A stretch of 64,000 bases of DNA from Comamonas sp. BIGb0152 (GTDB lineage Bacteria; Pseudomonadota; Gammaproteobacteria; Burkholderiales; Burkholderiaceae_C), in the NCBI RefSeq assembly GCF_024809975.1, contig NZ_JANUDY010000008.1, positions 186,001 through 250,000 of the forward strand, given 5' to 3'. Shown here in pieces: positions 42,829 through 52,668 of this stretch. How positions within the stretch are numbered: position 1 is the stretch's first letter; each line of letters begins with the position of its first letter. Made by a program: the position numbers and the translations under genes. The notes beneath the pieces were generated by a model. It did not search any database, was not told the origin of the DNA, and saw only the letters and a list, made by a program, of their open reading frames with translations.

Positions 42829-43581
42829 TCAGGCCCAGTTGGAGGCCAGCATGGCCAGGCCCGCCAAGGTCAGCAGGCCCAGCACCACGCGCTTGAAGGC
42901 CACATCGCTGATGCGCTCGTACAGCCGCGCGCCCCAGATGGATGGCAATACCATGGCCGGCAGCGCGATCGCCAGCATGGGCAGCATGCGCTGGCTGACG
43001 AGGCCGGTGGCGACATAGCTGGCAAAGGTGACGGACAGCATCGTGAGGTTGAAGTTCTGGATCACCTGGCGCTGGGTGTCTCTGGCCATGCCGGTGATCT
43101 GGCACCACAAGGTAGGCACCACGCCTGAAAAGCCGCCCAGCGCCGCCATGGCCCCGCCGGCCAGGCCCGCCAAGCCATTGGCGAGCGAGCGGCCAGGCCC
43201 TTGGCTCAGCGGCCCCGAGGCGATGCCGCCCAGCCGGTGCGAGACGGCCATCAACGGGCAGAAGATGACCAGCAAGGCACCCAGCACGGTCTTGAACAGC
43301 TGCGCATCCAGGAGCGGCAGCAGCCGCAAACCCAGGGGCAGGCCACAGAGCCCGCCCAGCAAAAACGGCCAGAGCATGCGCCAGTCAAAGCCGCGCCGCA
43401 CCTTCAAGGCCTGGATGATTTGCCCGCACAAGCCACCAAACACCGCCAGCACTGCGGCCAGCGAGGGCTCCAAGGCCCAGGCCCACAGCGCCATGGCTGT
43501 CATGCTGTAGCCAAAGCCCGAGAGCCCTTGGACAAAGCCCGCAAGGGCTGCGCCGATGACGATGAGGAGAAAGGTATCCAT
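42829..43581 (-). CDS. TauE/SafE family sulfite/organosulfur exporter-type permease
   Basis: A 250-residue membrane protein with about 8 helices. The paired family repeats are visible as AALAGFVQGLSGFGYSMTAMALWAW and GLAGLAGGAMAALGGFSGVVPTLWCQITGM. Such proteins move sulfite, sulfonates or related anions. No sulfur-metabolism gene is adjacent, so the substrate is open. A terminator for gcvP lies just upstream. Confidence 0.85.
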   Translation of the reverse strand: MDTFLLIVIGAALAGFVQGLSGFGYSMTAMALWAWALEPSLAAVLAVFGGLCGQIIQALKVRRGFDWRMLWPFLLGGLCGLPLGLRLLPLLDAQLFKTVLGALLVIFCPLMAVSHRLGGIASGPLSQGPGRSLANGLAGLAGGAMAALGGFSGVVPTLWCQITGMARDTQRQVIQNFNLTMLSVTFASYVATGLVSQRMLPMLAIALPAMVLPSIWGARLYERISDVAFKRVVLGLLTLAGLAMLASNWA

Positions 43582-43633
43582 GGCGGAGCGTTTTCCTGGG
43601 CCACGACCGGCTGGGTTGCCGGTGGGCTTGCCA

Positions 43634-43660
43634 CAAAAAAGCGACCCGGTGGGTCGCTTG
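43634..43660 (-). terminator. Terminator of gcvP
   Basis: Perfect 9-bp stem AAGCGACCC/GGGTCGCTT (43639-43647 with 43651-43659) with a 3-nt loop and a minus-strand T run (plus-strand A 43635-43640). It ends the gcvTHP transcript. Confidence 0.9.
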
Positions 43661-43668
43661 GCCTGGGT

Positions 43669-46563
43669 TTAAGCCTCGTAGCTGTCCAGCGGCACGCAGC
43701 TGCAAAACAGGTTGCGGTCGCCATAGACGTTGTCGACCCGGCCCACCGGGCTCCAGTACTTGGCGCGGCGCAGGGCTGGCACCGGGTAGGCAGCAGCCTC
43801 GCGGCTGTAGCCATGGCTCCATTCGCTGGCCAGCAGGGTCTCGGCGGTGTGGGGCGCGTTCTTGAGCAGGTTGTCATCCTGCGCGGCGCGGCCCGCCTCA
43901 ATGTCGGCGATCTCGCCACGGATGGCGATCATCGCTGCGATAAAGCGGTCCAGCTCGTACAGGCTCTCGCTCTCGGTAGGCTCAACCATCAAGGTGTTGG
44001 GCACCGGGAAGGACAAGGTCGGCGCGTGGAAGCCGTAGTCGATCAGGCGCTTGGCGACGTCTTCGGCCATCACGCCGCAGCTGTCCTTGAAGTGGCGCAG
44101 GTCCAGAATGCACTCGTGCGCGACGTGGCCGTGCTCACCGGCGTACAGGGTCGGGAAGTGTTCTTCCAGGCGCTTGCTGATGTAGTTGGCGTTCAGGATC
44201 GCCGTCTCGGTGGCGCGCTTGAGGCCGGGCTCGCCCATCATGCGGATGTACATCCAGCTGATGGGCAGCACGGCGGCATTGCCCAGCGGTGCGGCGCTGA
44301 CGGCGCCCACCTTGCCGGGCACGCCAGCGGTGGCATGGCCAGGCAGGAAGGGCACCAGGTCCTCCACCACGCAGACGGGGCCGACACCAGGGCCGCCACC
44401 GCCGTGGGGGATGCAGAAGGTCTTGTGCAGGTTCAGGTGGCTGACATCGCCGCCGAACTCGCCGGGTGCGGCCAGGCCGACCTGGGCGTTCATGTTGGCC
44501 CCGTCCACATAGACGCGGCCGCCATGGCTGTGCACCAGCTGGCACAACGCCTTCACCTGGGTCTCGAACACGCCATGCGTGCTGGGGTAGGTGATCATGA
44601 TGCAGGCCAGGTTGGCGCTGTGCTTTTCGCAGGCCAGCTTCAGATCGGCCATGTCCACATTGCCGTTGTCATCGCACTTGGTGACGACCACTTGCAGGCC
44701 CACCATCTGCGCGCTGGCCGGGTTGGTGCCGTGGGCGCTGCTGGGGATCAGGCAGATATTGCGGTGCGACTCGCCCTTGGAGGCGTGGTAGGCCTTGATG
44801 GCCAGCAGGCCGGCGTATTCGCCCTGCGAGCCGGCATTGGGCTGCAGGCTGATGCCGGCGTAACCGGTGGCCTGGCACAGCCATTCGCGCAGCTGGGCAT
44901 CGAGCAGCGCATAGCCCTGCAGCTGGTCGGCTGGGGCAAAGGGGTGCATGTTGGCAAATTCGGGCCAGGTGATGGGGATCATCTCGCTGGTCGCGTTGAG
45001 CTTCATCGTGCAGCTGCCCAGCGGGATCATGCTGCGGTCCAGCGCCAGGTCCTTGTCCGACAGGCTGCGGATGTAGCGCAGCATCGCGGTTTCAGAATGG
45101 TGGGTGTTGAAGACCGGGTGGGACAGGTAGGCGCTGGTGCGCTGCAGGGCTTCGGGGATCAGCGAGGTGCTGCCTTCGTCCATCGCCTCGATATTGGGCA
45201 GCGCCTGGCCGGGCTGGGCGAAGATGCTCCAGATCAGTTCTACATCGGCGCGGCTGGAGGTTTCGTCCAGGCTGATGCACAGGTACTCGTTCCAGGCCTT
45301 GCGCAGGTTGACGCCCTGGGCCAGCGCACGGGCCAGGATGGCATTGGTGGCGTCTTGGGTGTGCAGCGACAAGGTGTCGAAAGCGCTGTCGTGGTGGCGG
45401 GCGCTAAAGCCCAGCGCCGTCAGGCCACGGCTGAGGATGGCGGTGAGGCGTGCCACGCGCTGGGCGATGCGCTTGAGGCCGGCCGGGCCATGGTAGACCG
45501 CATACATGCTGGCGATCACTGCCGGCAGCACCTGGGCGGTGCAGATATTGGAGGTGGCCTTTTCGCGGCGGATATGCTGCTCGCGGGTCTGCAGTGCCAG
45601 GCGGTAGGCCGGGTTGCCATGCACATCGATGCTGACCCCTACCAGGCGGCCGGGCAAGGAGCGCTTGTAGTCATCGCGGCAGGCCATGAAGGCGGCGTGG
45701 GGGCCGCCGGCGCCCATGGGCATGCCAAAGCGCTGGCTGTTGCCTACGACGATGTCGGCACCCCATTCGCCCGGCGGCGTGATCAAGGTCAGCGCCAGCA
45801 GATCGGTGGCCACAATCGCGGCCGCCTGCTTGGCATGGATGGCATCCACGTCGGCCTTCCAGTCCACAATCCAGCCGCTGGACGCGGGGTACTGCAGCAC
45901 AGCGGCAAACAGCTCGCCCGCCAGTGCGGCTTCCCATTCGTCCTTGCTGTTGGCCACCAGCACTTCCAGGCCCAGGGGCTGGGCGCGGGTCTGGATGACT
46001 TCGATGGTCTGGGGGTGCAGATCGCCCGCCAGCACAATGCGGTTGCTCTTGGACTTGACCGAGCGCTTGGCCAGGGTCATGGCCTCGGCAGCGGCGGTGG
46101 CTTCGTCCAGCATCGATGCATTGGCGATGGGCATGCCGGTCAGGTTGCAGACCATGGTCTGGAAGTTGACCAGCGCTTCCATGCGGCCTTGCGAGATTTC
46201 AGCCTGGTAAGGCGTGTAGGCGGTGTACCAGGCGGGGTTCTCCAGGATGTTGCGCAAAATCACGCCGGGCGTGAAGGTGCCGTAGTAGCCCTGGCCAATA
46301 AAGCTCTTGAGCACCTGGTTCTTGCTGGCCAGGGCCTTGAGCTCCGCCAGCGCGTCCGCCTCGGTCACCGGCGCGGGCAGGTCCATGGGCTTGCTGCGCA
46401 CGATAGAGGCGGGCAGCACCTTGTCGATCAGTGCATCGAGCGAGGGCAGTCCCAGCGCGGCCAGCATGCGGGCCTCGTCGGCGCTGTCCGGGCCAATATG
46501 GCGGGCGATGAATTCACTGGCGTTTTCCAGCGCGGCGAGGGGCTCTTTGGAGGGCATCAGCAT
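43669..46563 (-). CDS. gcvP: Glycine dehydrogenase (decarboxylating), P protein
   Basis: PLP enzyme of the glycine cleavage system: it decarboxylates glycine and transfers the aminomethyl group to lipoylated GcvH. The 964-residue single-chain form (as in E. coli) shows the N-terminal [17 protein letters not shown] and [18 protein letters not shown], and the PLP-lysine motif [20 protein letters not shown]. The C terminus contains CSCVPLD. Start ATG 46563 (or ATG 46557). It is third in gcvT-gcvH-gcvP and has its own terminator. Confidence 0.98.
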   Translation of the reverse strand: MLMPSKEPLAALENASEFIARHIGPDSADEARMLAALGLPSLDALIDKVLPASIVRSKPMDLPAPVTEADALAELKALASKNQVLKSFIGQGYYGTFTPGVILRNILENPAWYTAYTPYQAEISQGRMEALVNFQTMVCNLTGMPIANASMLDEATAAAEAMTLAKRSVKSKSNRIVLAGDLHPQTIEVIQTRAQPLGLEVLVANSKDEWEAALAGELFAAVLQYPASSGWIVDWKADVDAIHAKQAAAIVATDLLALTLITPPGEWGADIVVGNSQRFGMPMGAGGPHAAFMACRDDYKRSLPGRLVGVSIDVHGNPAYRLALQTREQHIRREKATSNICTAQVLPAVIASMYAVYHGPAGLKRIAQRVARLTAILSRGLTALGFSARHHDSAFDTLSLHTQDATNAILARALAQGVNLRKAWNEYLCISLDETSSRADVELIWSIFAQPGQALPNIEAMDEGSTSLIPEALQRTSAYLSHPVFNTHHSETAMLRYIRSLSDKDLALDRSMIPLGSCTMKLNATSEMIPITWPEFANMHPFAPADQLQGYALLDAQLREWLCQATGYAGISLQPNAGSQGEYAGLLAIKAYHASKGESHRNICLIPSSAHGTNPASAQMVGLQVVVTKCDDNGNVDMADLKLACEKHSANLACIMITYPSTHGVFETQVKALCQLVHSHGGRVYVDGANMNAQVGLAAPGEFGGDVSHLNLHKTFCIPHGGGGPGVGPVCVVEDLVPFLPGHATAGVPGKVGAVSAAPLGNAAVLPISWMYIRMMGEPGLKRATETAILNANYISKRLEEHFPTLYAGEHGHVAHECILDLRHFKDSCGVMAEDVAKRLIDYGFHAPTLSFPVPNTLMVEPTESESLYELDRFIAAMIAIRGEIADIEAGRAAQDDNLLKNAPHTAETLLASEWSHGYSREAAAYPVPALRRAKYWSPVGRVDNVYGDRNLFCSCVPLDSYEA

Positions 46564-46662
46564 GGTCCGAATCGGTGTAAATGGCTTGGGTTACGGCTGG
46601 CGCGGCCTCAAAGAGCGCTGGCAGCGAGAAGGGGGAAATAGGAGAGGAAAAGCGAGGCCCGC

Positions 46663-46693
46663 CTGCTGGCTGCCGGCACCGGCAGGCCAGCAG
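46663..46693 (-). other. Long intercistronic stem-loop gcvH-gcvP
   Basis: CTGCTGGC-TGCCGG with CA loop and CCGGCA-(G)-GCCAGCAG form a 14-bp stem (46663-46693) with one bulge. No T tract follows, so it is more likely an mRNA stability or processing element between gcvH and gcvP than a terminator. Confidence 0.55.
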
Positions 46694-46706
46694 CAGGGCC
46701 AAGGCC

Positions 46707-47081
46707 TTAGGCGTTGGCGGCGAAGTCGTTGTAGGCGGTCTCGTCCAGCAGCGCATCGAGCTGGGCCACATCGCTCAGCTTGACCTTGAAGAACCAGCCG
46801 CTGTTGAGCGGGTCGGAGTTGGCGAGCGACGGGTCATTGCGCAGCGCTTCGTTGATTTCGACGATCTCGCCGGTCACCGGCATAAAAACGTCAGCGGCAG
46901 CCTTGACCGACTCCACCACGCCGGCCACATCGCCTTGGTTGAAGGAGGCACCGACTTCCGGCAGATCGACAAACACCACATCGCCCAGCGCGTCTTGCGC
47001 GTGAACGGTGATGCCGACCACGGCGGCATTGGTGTCGGTGATGTTGATCCATTCGTGGTCGCGGGAGAACTTGATCGTCAT
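46707..47081 (-). CDS. gcvH: Glycine cleavage system H protein
   Basis: A 124-residue lipoyl carrier that shuttles the aminomethyl group from GcvP to GcvT and electrons to the L protein. The lipoylated Lys lies in VVESVKAAADV. The family start TIKFSRDHEWINI and ALGDVVFVDLPEVG are present. Start ATG 47081 is fixed by the conserved N terminus. Confidence 0.97.
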   Translation of the reverse strand: MTIKFSRDHEWINITDTNAAVVGITVHAQDALGDVVFVDLPEVGASFNQGDVAGVVESVKAAADVFMPVTGEIVEINEALRNDPSLANSDPLNSGWFFKVKLSDVAQLDALLDETAYNDFAANA

Positions 47082-47150
47082 AGGAATACTCCAGTTTTGT
47101 AGGCGTGAATTGTGTTCAGGAGGGTGCGCAGGCACCACCCAGCAGCTACT

Positions 47151-48284
47151 TTAGCCGCGGAAATAGCGGGGAGGAACAAAAGGCATGGCCGCCACCTCGA
47201 CCGGCACCGGTTTGCCGCGCACCATGGCATGCAGTTGCGTGCCGATCGCCGCCAGTGCCGGCGCCACGTAGGCCATGGCAATCGGTTGGTCGAACGTGGG
47301 GGCGAGCAGGCCGCTGGTGGTGACGCCGACGATCTGGCCATCGAGGCTGCGGATCTCGACCTGCTCACGCACGGGAATGCGCTCTTGCGCAATCAGGCCC
47401 ACGCGCTTGCGGGCCAGGCTGGCAGGGTTGTCGATCTGGGCGAGCACCTTGTCGGCACCGGGGAAGCCGCCTGCGCGCGCGCCGCCAGTGCGGCGCACCT
47501 TCTGGATGGCCCAGTTCAGGCCGGCTTCGGGCGGGGTGGTGGTGGCATCCAAGTCGCTGCCGTAGAGGCAGAGACCGGCTTCCAGGCGCAGCGAGTTGCG
47601 GGCGCCCAGGCCAATCGGTTGCACCTCAGGCTGGGCAAGCAGCTTGCGCGCCAGGGCCTCGGCCTCATGGCTGGCTACCGAAATCTCAAAGCCATCCTCG
47701 CCGGTGTAGCCGCTGCGGGTGATAAAGCAGGCGATGCCGTCCACATCAAAGTCGCCACCAGTCATGAACACCAGTTGGTCCACACCGGGGGCCAGGCGGG
47801 CCAGCGCGGTGGCGGCCTGGGGGCCTTGCAGCGCCAGCAGGGCTTGGTCGGGCAGGGGCAGCACCTGGCAGCGCTGGCCGATGCGCTCCGTGATCAGGGC
47901 CATGTCGGCCACCTTGCAGGCGCCGTTGACGATGACAAACAGCTCCTGCTCGGAGACGCGGAAGAACATCAGGTCATCGACAATGCCGCCCTCGTCATTG
48001 AGCAGCAGGCCGTAGCGCTGCTTGCCAATGGCCAGGTCGATGACATCGACGGGCACCAGGGTTTCAAAGGCGGCAGCGGCATCGGGGCCGATCAGGCGCA
48101 GTTGACCCATGTGGGAGACATCGAACAGGCCGGCCGCCGTGCGGGTGTGCTTGTGCTCGGCGATCAGCCCCAGGGGGTATTGCACGGGCATGGAATAGCC
48201 GGCAAAGGGCACCATGCGTGCGCCCAGCTCGATATGCAGGGCGTTCAAAGGGGTGGACAGCAGGGCGGATGCGGTGGCGGACAT
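47151..48284 (-). CDS. gcvT: Glycine cleavage system aminomethyltransferase T protein
   Basis: A 377-residue tetrahydrofolate-dependent enzyme that releases ammonia and forms 5,10-methylene-THF. Family marks: ALHIELGARMVPFAGYSMPVQY, GLFDVSHMGQLRLIGPDA, FITRSGYTGEDGFEISV, GLGARNSLRLEAGLCLYG. ATG 48284 follows GGAG (48290-48293 on the minus strand). The long frame upstream (to 48632) is the riboswitch leader and is not coding. It is first in the gcvTHP operon. Confidence 0.97.
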   Translation of the reverse strand: MSATASALLSTPLNALHIELGARMVPFAGYSMPVQYPLGLIAEHKHTRTAAGLFDVSHMGQLRLIGPDAAAAFETLVPVDVIDLAIGKQRYGLLLNDEGGIVDDLMFFRVSEQELFVIVNGACKVADMALITERIGQRCQVLPLPDQALLALQGPQAATALARLAPGVDQLVFMTGGDFDVDGIACFITRSGYTGEDGFEISVASHEAEALARKLLAQPEVQPIGLGARNSLRLEAGLCLYGSDLDATTTPPEAGLNWAIQKVRRTGGARAGGFPGADKVLAQIDNPASLARKRVGLIAQERIPVREQVEIRSLDGQIVGVTTSGLLAPTFDQPIAMAYVAPALAAIGTQLHAMVRGKPVPVEVAAMPFVPPRYFRG

Positions 48285-48289
48285 GGATT

Positions 48290-48343
48290 CTCCAGGGCAA
48301 ATAACAAGGCATGCAGCCGTTGCCGGTTGCATGCTGTTTGCCC
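48290..48343 (-). promoter_or_regulatory. Riboswitch expression-platform stem beside gcvT Shine-Dalgarno
   Basis: On the minus strand GGGCAAA pairs with TTTGCCC and, inside it, GCATGCA pairs with TGCATGC, folding the whole 49-nt spacer (48295-48343). The gcvT Shine-Dalgarno GGAG is 2 nt beyond this stem. Glycine-dependent folding of the aptamers could compete with this stem and control ribosome access. Confidence 0.6.
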
Positions 48344-48578
48344 TGCTGTCCGCTTTACCTGAGAGATTCACCCACCGCTTTGAGGCCAGGGGGCTTGCTC
48401 CTTCGGTGGATGGCGTCCAGGCGCCACCTCTCTCCAGCTGGGAACGCCGGCAGTCACATGCTGCGCGGCGGGGCCAGTCCTTTTGCCTGAGCGTTCGGCA
48501 GCTGCGTTTGCAGTAGCCTGCGCCTTCGGCGGCCGCGCTGCGCGTTGGTTGACAACGGGGGCGACTCTCTCCTGACTG
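48342..48578 (-). promoter_or_regulatory. Tandem glycine riboswitch of gcvTHP
   Basis: Two consecutive glycine aptamers on the minus strand. Aptamer I (48578-48474) begins GGAGAGAGTCGC and has GCCGAAGGCGCAGG and GCTCAGGCAAAAGGAC. Aptamer II (48438-48342) begins TGGAGAGAGGTGG and has CACCGAAGGAGCAAG and CTCTCAGGTAAAGCGGACAG. These are the canonical conserved elements of the glycine riboswitch. Binding of glycine turns on degradation via GcvTHP. It lies directly before gcvT. Confidence 0.95.
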
Positions 48579-48633
48579 CGGCGATTTTAGCGGCAACTGG
48601 CGGCTTGCGCCTGCAAAAGGGTCGGCCCACATG

Positions 48634-48660
48634 CAAAAAAGCCACCGGCGGGCGGTGGCT
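48634..48660 (-). terminator. Terminator of dctPQM operon
   Basis: An 8-bp stem AGCCACCG/CGGTGGCT (48640-48647 with 48653-48660) and a minus-strand T run (plus-strand A 48635-48640), 22 bp past dctM. Confidence 0.87.
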
Positions 48661-48681
48661 CAGCGATGCCAGTGGGCCGGA

Positions 48682-49956
48682 TCAGCGGTAGACCAGATCG
48701 CGCAGCGCCAGCGATATGCCCGGCACATAGGTAATCACCATCAGGCACAGCAAGATCACCCCGACAAAGGGCAGCAGGTGTTTCATGATCTGGTCCAGCG
48801 ATATTCGGGCCACCGTACAGGCGGCAAACAGGTTGACGCCAAAAGGCGGCGTGATCATGCCCAGCGCCAGGTTCACCACCATGATCAGGCCGAAATGCAC
48901 CGGGTCGATGCCAAAGTGCATGGCCACGGGTGCCAGGATCGGGGCCAGCACAATGATGGCCGCGCTGGTCTCGATGAACATGCCGATGATGAACAACGCT
49001 GCATTCACGCCCAGCAGGAACATGGCCGGGCTTTGCAGCACTTCTTCGAGCCAGCGGCCAATCGCATCGGGCACGCCGGCGCGGGTGATCAGGAACGCAA
49101 ACAGCCCGGCATTGGCAATGATGAACATGATGATCGACGAGGAGATCGCCGATTTGCGGAAGATCGCATACAGGTCGCGGATCTTGATCTCGCGGTAGAT
49201 CAGTGTGCCCACCACCAGCGCATAGAACACGGCCACGGCCGAGGCTTCGGTGGGGGTGAAGACACCGCCATAGATGCCGCCCAGAATGATGACCGGCATC
49301 AAGAGCGCCCAGCCCGCCTGCAGCGAAGCCTTGCCAAAGCCCAAGCGGCCCTCGCCATCGTTCTTGCCCCAGCCCTTGTACTTGCAGTAGGCCCAGACAA
49401 AGAACATCAACACCGCGCTGATCAGCAGGCCCGGGCCAACGCCTGCGATGAACAGCTCGCCAATCGACACCTCGGCGCTGACGCCATAGAGAATCATCGG
49501 GATGGATGGCGGAATGATCACGCCCAGCTCGGCGCTGGTGGCCTGCAGTGCGGCGGCATAGCTCTTGGGGTAGCCGTGCTTGATGAGCGCCGGGATCAGG
49601 ATGGCGCCAATGGCAAAGGTGGTGGCGACCGAGGAGCCGGAGACGGCGGCAAAGATCATGCAGGTGAGCACGCAGGTCATCGGCAGACCGCCCTGAATGC
49701 CGCCGACGATGCTTTTGGCAAACTCCACCAGGCGGCGCGAGATGCCGCCGGTCTCCATCAGGTTACCGGCCAGAATGAAAAACGGGATGGCGGCCAGCGG
49801 GAATTTGTTGATGGCGCCAAACATCTCTTTGACCGAGATGAGCATATTGGCATTGCTGGCCTGGATCCCCAGGATGGAGGCCAGACCGATGGAGACGGCA
49901 ACGGAGACGGTGAGCGCAAAGCACAGCACCATCGTGGAAAGCATCACGGCGGTCAT
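48682..49956 (-). CDS. dctM: TRAP transporter large permease DctM
   Basis: A 424-residue inner-membrane protein with about 12 hydrophobic segments, the sodium-coupled transport subunit of a tripartite ATP-independent periplasmic transporter. Family blocks: FPLAAIPFFILAGNLMETGGISRRLV, AVSGSSVATTFAIGAILIPALIKHGY, TSAELGVIIPPSIPMILYGV, GMITPPFGVNLFAACTVARI. It overlaps dctQ by 4 bp (ATGA). Substrate is set by DctP and is unknown. Confidence 0.96.
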   Translation of the reverse strand: MTAVMLSTMVLCFALTVSVAVSIGLASILGIQASNANMLISVKEMFGAINKFPLAAIPFFILAGNLMETGGISRRLVEFAKSIVGGIQGGLPMTCVLTCMIFAAVSGSSVATTFAIGAILIPALIKHGYPKSYAAALQATSAELGVIIPPSIPMILYGVSAEVSIGELFIAGVGPGLLISAVLMFFVWAYCKYKGWGKNDGEGRLGFGKASLQAGWALLMPVIILGGIYGGVFTPTEASAVAVFYALVVGTLIYREIKIRDLYAIFRKSAISSSIIMFIIANAGLFAFLITRAGVPDAIGRWLEEVLQSPAMFLLGVNAALFIIGMFIETSAAIIVLAPILAPVAMHFGIDPVHFGLIMVVNLALGMITPPFGVNLFAACTVARISLDQIMKHLLPFVGVILLCLMVITYVPGISLALRDLVYR

Positions 49957-50447
49957 TGCGCGTTCTCCAGTTCAGTGTTTTGGGGTTCCAGCAGGTTGCC
50001 GATGACGCCGATGACGGCAAACAGGGCCCCGACCGGCACGGCCAGGTAGGCCCAGAACATGGACAGCGATTCGAGCCCGGCCATGGTCTGCACGCCGCCC
50101 CGGCGCGCATAGTCCCAGCCCCACCAGATCAGCACGGCCAGCAGCGCCAAGGTGGCAACGCAGACAAAGCCGCTGAGCAGGCGGCGCATGGCAGGCGGTG
50201 CCCAGCGCTTCAAGACATCGACGCTGACCATGGCGCCTTGGCGGAAGGCCATCGGAATGGCGAGGAAGACCATCCAGATGAGGCTGAAGCGAATCAGCAC
50301 TTCGGTCCATTCGGCGGGCTGCTCCAGCACGAAGCGAGTGAGTATCTGGAACATGCCCAGCACGGATGCGATGGCCAGCATCAGGCAGGCGCCGGCCATG
50401 GCGATGCCCGATGTCCAGCGCTCAAAATTGAGAAAAGCGTTTTTCAT
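49953..50447 (-). CDS. dctQ: TRAP transporter small permease DctQ
   Basis: A 164-residue four-helix membrane protein that partners DctM. The segment QPAEWTEVLIRFSLIWMVFLAIPMAFRQGAMVSVDVLKR is characteristic. It overlaps dctM by 4 bp and lies 176 bp downstream of dctP on the same strand. Confidence 0.93.
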   Translation of the reverse strand: MKNAFLNFERWTSGIAMAGACLMLAIASVLGMFQILTRFVLEQPAEWTEVLIRFSLIWMVFLAIPMAFRQGAMVSVDVLKRWAPPAMRRLLSGFVCVATLALLAVLIWWGWDYARRGGVQTMAGLESLSMFWAYLAVPVGALFAVIGVIGNLLEPQNTELENAQ

Positions 50448-50623
50448 GGTGACCGGGTGGACAGGCGCCTGCAGTGCCGCCTGGGATCCACCCTCCTTGC
50501 GCGTGTTGACACAACAGCGGCTGGCGCCCGTTGGGGCGTCAGCAGCAGTTGGGTACCAAAGTGGAAACTGTGATCAAGCACAACCGCGCCAGAGGGGCGC
50601 CGGCTCTACTTGAAACGCAGGGC

Positions 50624-51601
50624 TTACTGGAAGTTTCGGATGCGGTCGAGGTTGGCCTTGCCGAACTGCTTTTCGAAGTCGGCATTGGTCTTGGCCAAGG
50701 TGGCGACAAACTTGGCCTTGTCGACGTTCTCTACCACCTGCATGCCCTTGGCGCGCAGCTCGGCCACGCCGTTGGCGTCATCCTGGTCCACACGCGCGCG
50801 GTTGGCCTTGGTGGCAGCCTGGGCGGCTTGCACAAAGGCGGTCTTGTCTTCGGCGCTCAGCTTGTCGTAGGCGGCTTTGTTCATCACCAGAATGCAGGGC
50901 GAGTAGACGTGGCCCGTGAGGCTCAGGTGCTTTTGCACCTGGTCAAACTTGGCCGAGGTGATCACCGGCAGCGGGTTCTCCTGGCCATCGACCGTGCCCT
51001 GCTGCAGTGCGGTGAACACTTCGGGGAAGGCCATGGGCGTGGTGATGATGCCCAGGGCCTTGTAGGCCTGGATGTGGACCGGATTTTCCATGGTGCGGAT
51101 CTTCAGCCCTTTGGTGTCATCGGGGCTGTTGATCGCGCGCTTGGAGTTGGTCATGTGGCGAAAGCCGTTCTCGGCCCAGGCCAGCGCCTTGAAGCCCTTG
51201 CTGTCGAACTTGGCCAGCAGCTCATTGCCGATGGGGCCATCGAGCACCGCGCGGGCATGGGCCTTGTCGCGGAACAGGAAGGGCACATCGAGGATCTTGG
51301 TCTCGGGCACAAAGTTGGGCACCGGTCCGCTGGAGCTGAAGGCCAGCTCTTGCGTGCCCAGCTGCACTGCTTCGATCGATTCGCGCTCGCCGCCCAAGGA
51401 GCCGTTGTAGAACGTTTGGACCTTGTAGCGGCCGCCCGTGCGCTGCTCCACCTCTTTGGCAAAGGTGTCAATGGCCACGCCTTGGTGCGAGTTCTGGGCG
51501 ACGGAGATGCTGATGCGCATCGTCGTCTGCGCCAATGCGGGCCCGGCGGCCATCAAGCCCATCGCGACCCCGATACCCCAGGCCAATTTCTTCATCTGCA
51601 T
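50624..51601 (-). CDS. dctP: TRAP transporter solute-binding protein DctP
   Basis: A 325-residue periplasmic binding protein. Signal peptide MKKLAWGIGVAMGLMAAGPALA, then the DctP pattern: TFAKEVEQRTGGRYKVQTFYNGSLGGERESIEAVQLGTQELAF, KGLKIRTMENPVHIQAYKALG and FTALQQGTVDGQENPLPVI with the substrate-carboxylate Arg region. GGAG lies 7 nt before ATG 51601. First gene of dctPQM. Likely ligands are C4-dicarboxylates or other organic acids. Confidence 0.95.
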   Translation of the reverse strand: MQMKKLAWGIGVAMGLMAAGPALAQTTMRISISVAQNSHQGVAIDTFAKEVEQRTGGRYKVQTFYNGSLGGERESIEAVQLGTQELAFSSSGPVPNFVPETKILDVPFLFRDKAHARAVLDGPIGNELLAKFDSKGFKALAWAENGFRHMTNSKRAINSPDDTKGLKIRTMENPVHIQAYKALGIITTPMAFPEVFTALQQGTVDGQENPLPVITSAKFDQVQKHLSLTGHVYSPCILVMNKAAYDKLSAEDKTAFVQAAQAATKANRARVDQDDANGVAELRAKGMQVVENVDKAKFVATLAKTNADFEKQFGKANLDRIRNFQ

Positions 51602-51864
51602 GACTTGTCTCCCCGGCTGTGCCGAATGGTTTTATAGGCGCCTGCGGATGCCCGCATGCGCTTTGCATTGTGGGCAAGGCTGGGCCATTCGGTATTGGGG
51701 TTTTTATGATGTCATGCGGTAAGTGGATTTCATACACAGCGCATATTTATCTAACTATCTGATAAATAATAAATATTTAGAAATTGCCTCATTTGCAAAT
51801 GTCGCCCTTCCTGTCACCGTGTCGACAGAGTGGCTGCTTGAAACTCGCAGCGAAGGGACGGGCT

Positions 51865-52620
51865 TCAGGGATTGAGGGCCTGTAGCCGCTCCACCGTGCC
51901 GACATCGACCCAGCGGCCGTCATAGCGGCTGGCGCTGCAGCGGCCCGCCTGCATGGCGGCGCGCAGCTGCTGCACCAGCGGCATCTTGGTGCCCTGGGGG
52001 TTGCCAGCGGGGATGTCGCAGTAAGGCGCGCTGAACAGCGCTTTTTTCAGCAGCGCGACCGAGCAGTAGGTCAGGCGCGGGCGTGGGTCATCGGCGGCGG
52101 GGTTCTCGGCGCGGCCCTCGTCCGTCAGCACAAAATCGCCTTGGGGGTGGTGGGGCGCATTGGGCACCAGCCAGAGATGGGCCAGGTCATCGCTGTGCGC
52201 AAAGCGCTGGCGCAGGGTCTCGTCAAACGGAAAGTCGGGGATGAACACATCGCCCGAGACCAGCCAGAAGGCATCGTCCAGTGCAGGCAAGGCGCGGCTG
52301 ATGCCGCCGCTGGTTTCGATACCGCCGCCAAAATCCAGATCCTCGCGGGAGTAGGCAATCTGCAGCCGCTTTGCACCTAGCTGCGCCTCAGCCGGGGCGG
52401 CGGGCCAGGCATCGGCCACCTGCTGGCCCAGCCAGCCGGTGTTGATGACCAGGCGCTGCACGCTGGCATGGGCCAGCTGCTCCATGCTGTGCTGCATCAG
52501 CGGTTTGCCCTGCACGGGCAGCAGGGGCTTGGGGGTGTGGTCGGTCAGCGGGCGCATGCGCTCGCCACGGCCGGCGGCCAGCACCATGGCCTGGGCGCGA
52601 AAATCAGGAGGAAATGACAT
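51865..52620 (-). CDS. murU: N-acetylmuramate alpha-1-phosphate uridylyltransferase MurU
   Basis: A 251-residue nucleotidyltransferase of the peptidoglycan recycling route that bypasses fosfomycin-sensitive MurA. The signature AMVLAAGRGERMRPLTDHTPKPLLPVQGKPLMQ and the DFGGGIETSGGISRALPAL, VSGDVFIPD and YDGRWVDVGTVERL segments fit MurU rather than RmlA or GalU. Shine-Dalgarno GGAGGAA precedes ATG 52620. The partner kinase amgK, often adjacent, is not in this window. Confidence 0.88.
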   Translation of the reverse strand: MSFPPDFRAQAMVLAAGRGERMRPLTDHTPKPLLPVQGKPLMQHSMEQLAHASVQRLVINTGWLGQQVADAWPAAPAEAQLGAKRLQIAYSREDLDFGGGIETSGGISRALPALDDAFWLVSGDVFIPDFPFDETLRQRFAHSDDLAHLWLVPNAPHHPQGDFVLTDEGRAENPAADDPRPRLTYCSVALLKKALFSAPYCDIPAGNPQGTKMPLVQQLRAAMQAGRCSASRYDGRWVDVGTVERLQALNP

Positions 52621-52668
52621 GGTTGAGGGAAGCAATGGAGCGGGGCGACCCAGCGGCCAGGAGCGCGC

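Noticed and set aside
43201-46641. 1146-residue open frame on the plus strand
   Set aside because: It is antisense to gcvP and the TauE gene, with repetitive His/Gln/Gly composition. The sense strand encodes clear conserved proteins.
48285-48632. N-terminal extension of gcvT
   Set aside because: This stretch is the glycine riboswitch; conserved GcvT sequence starts at 48284.
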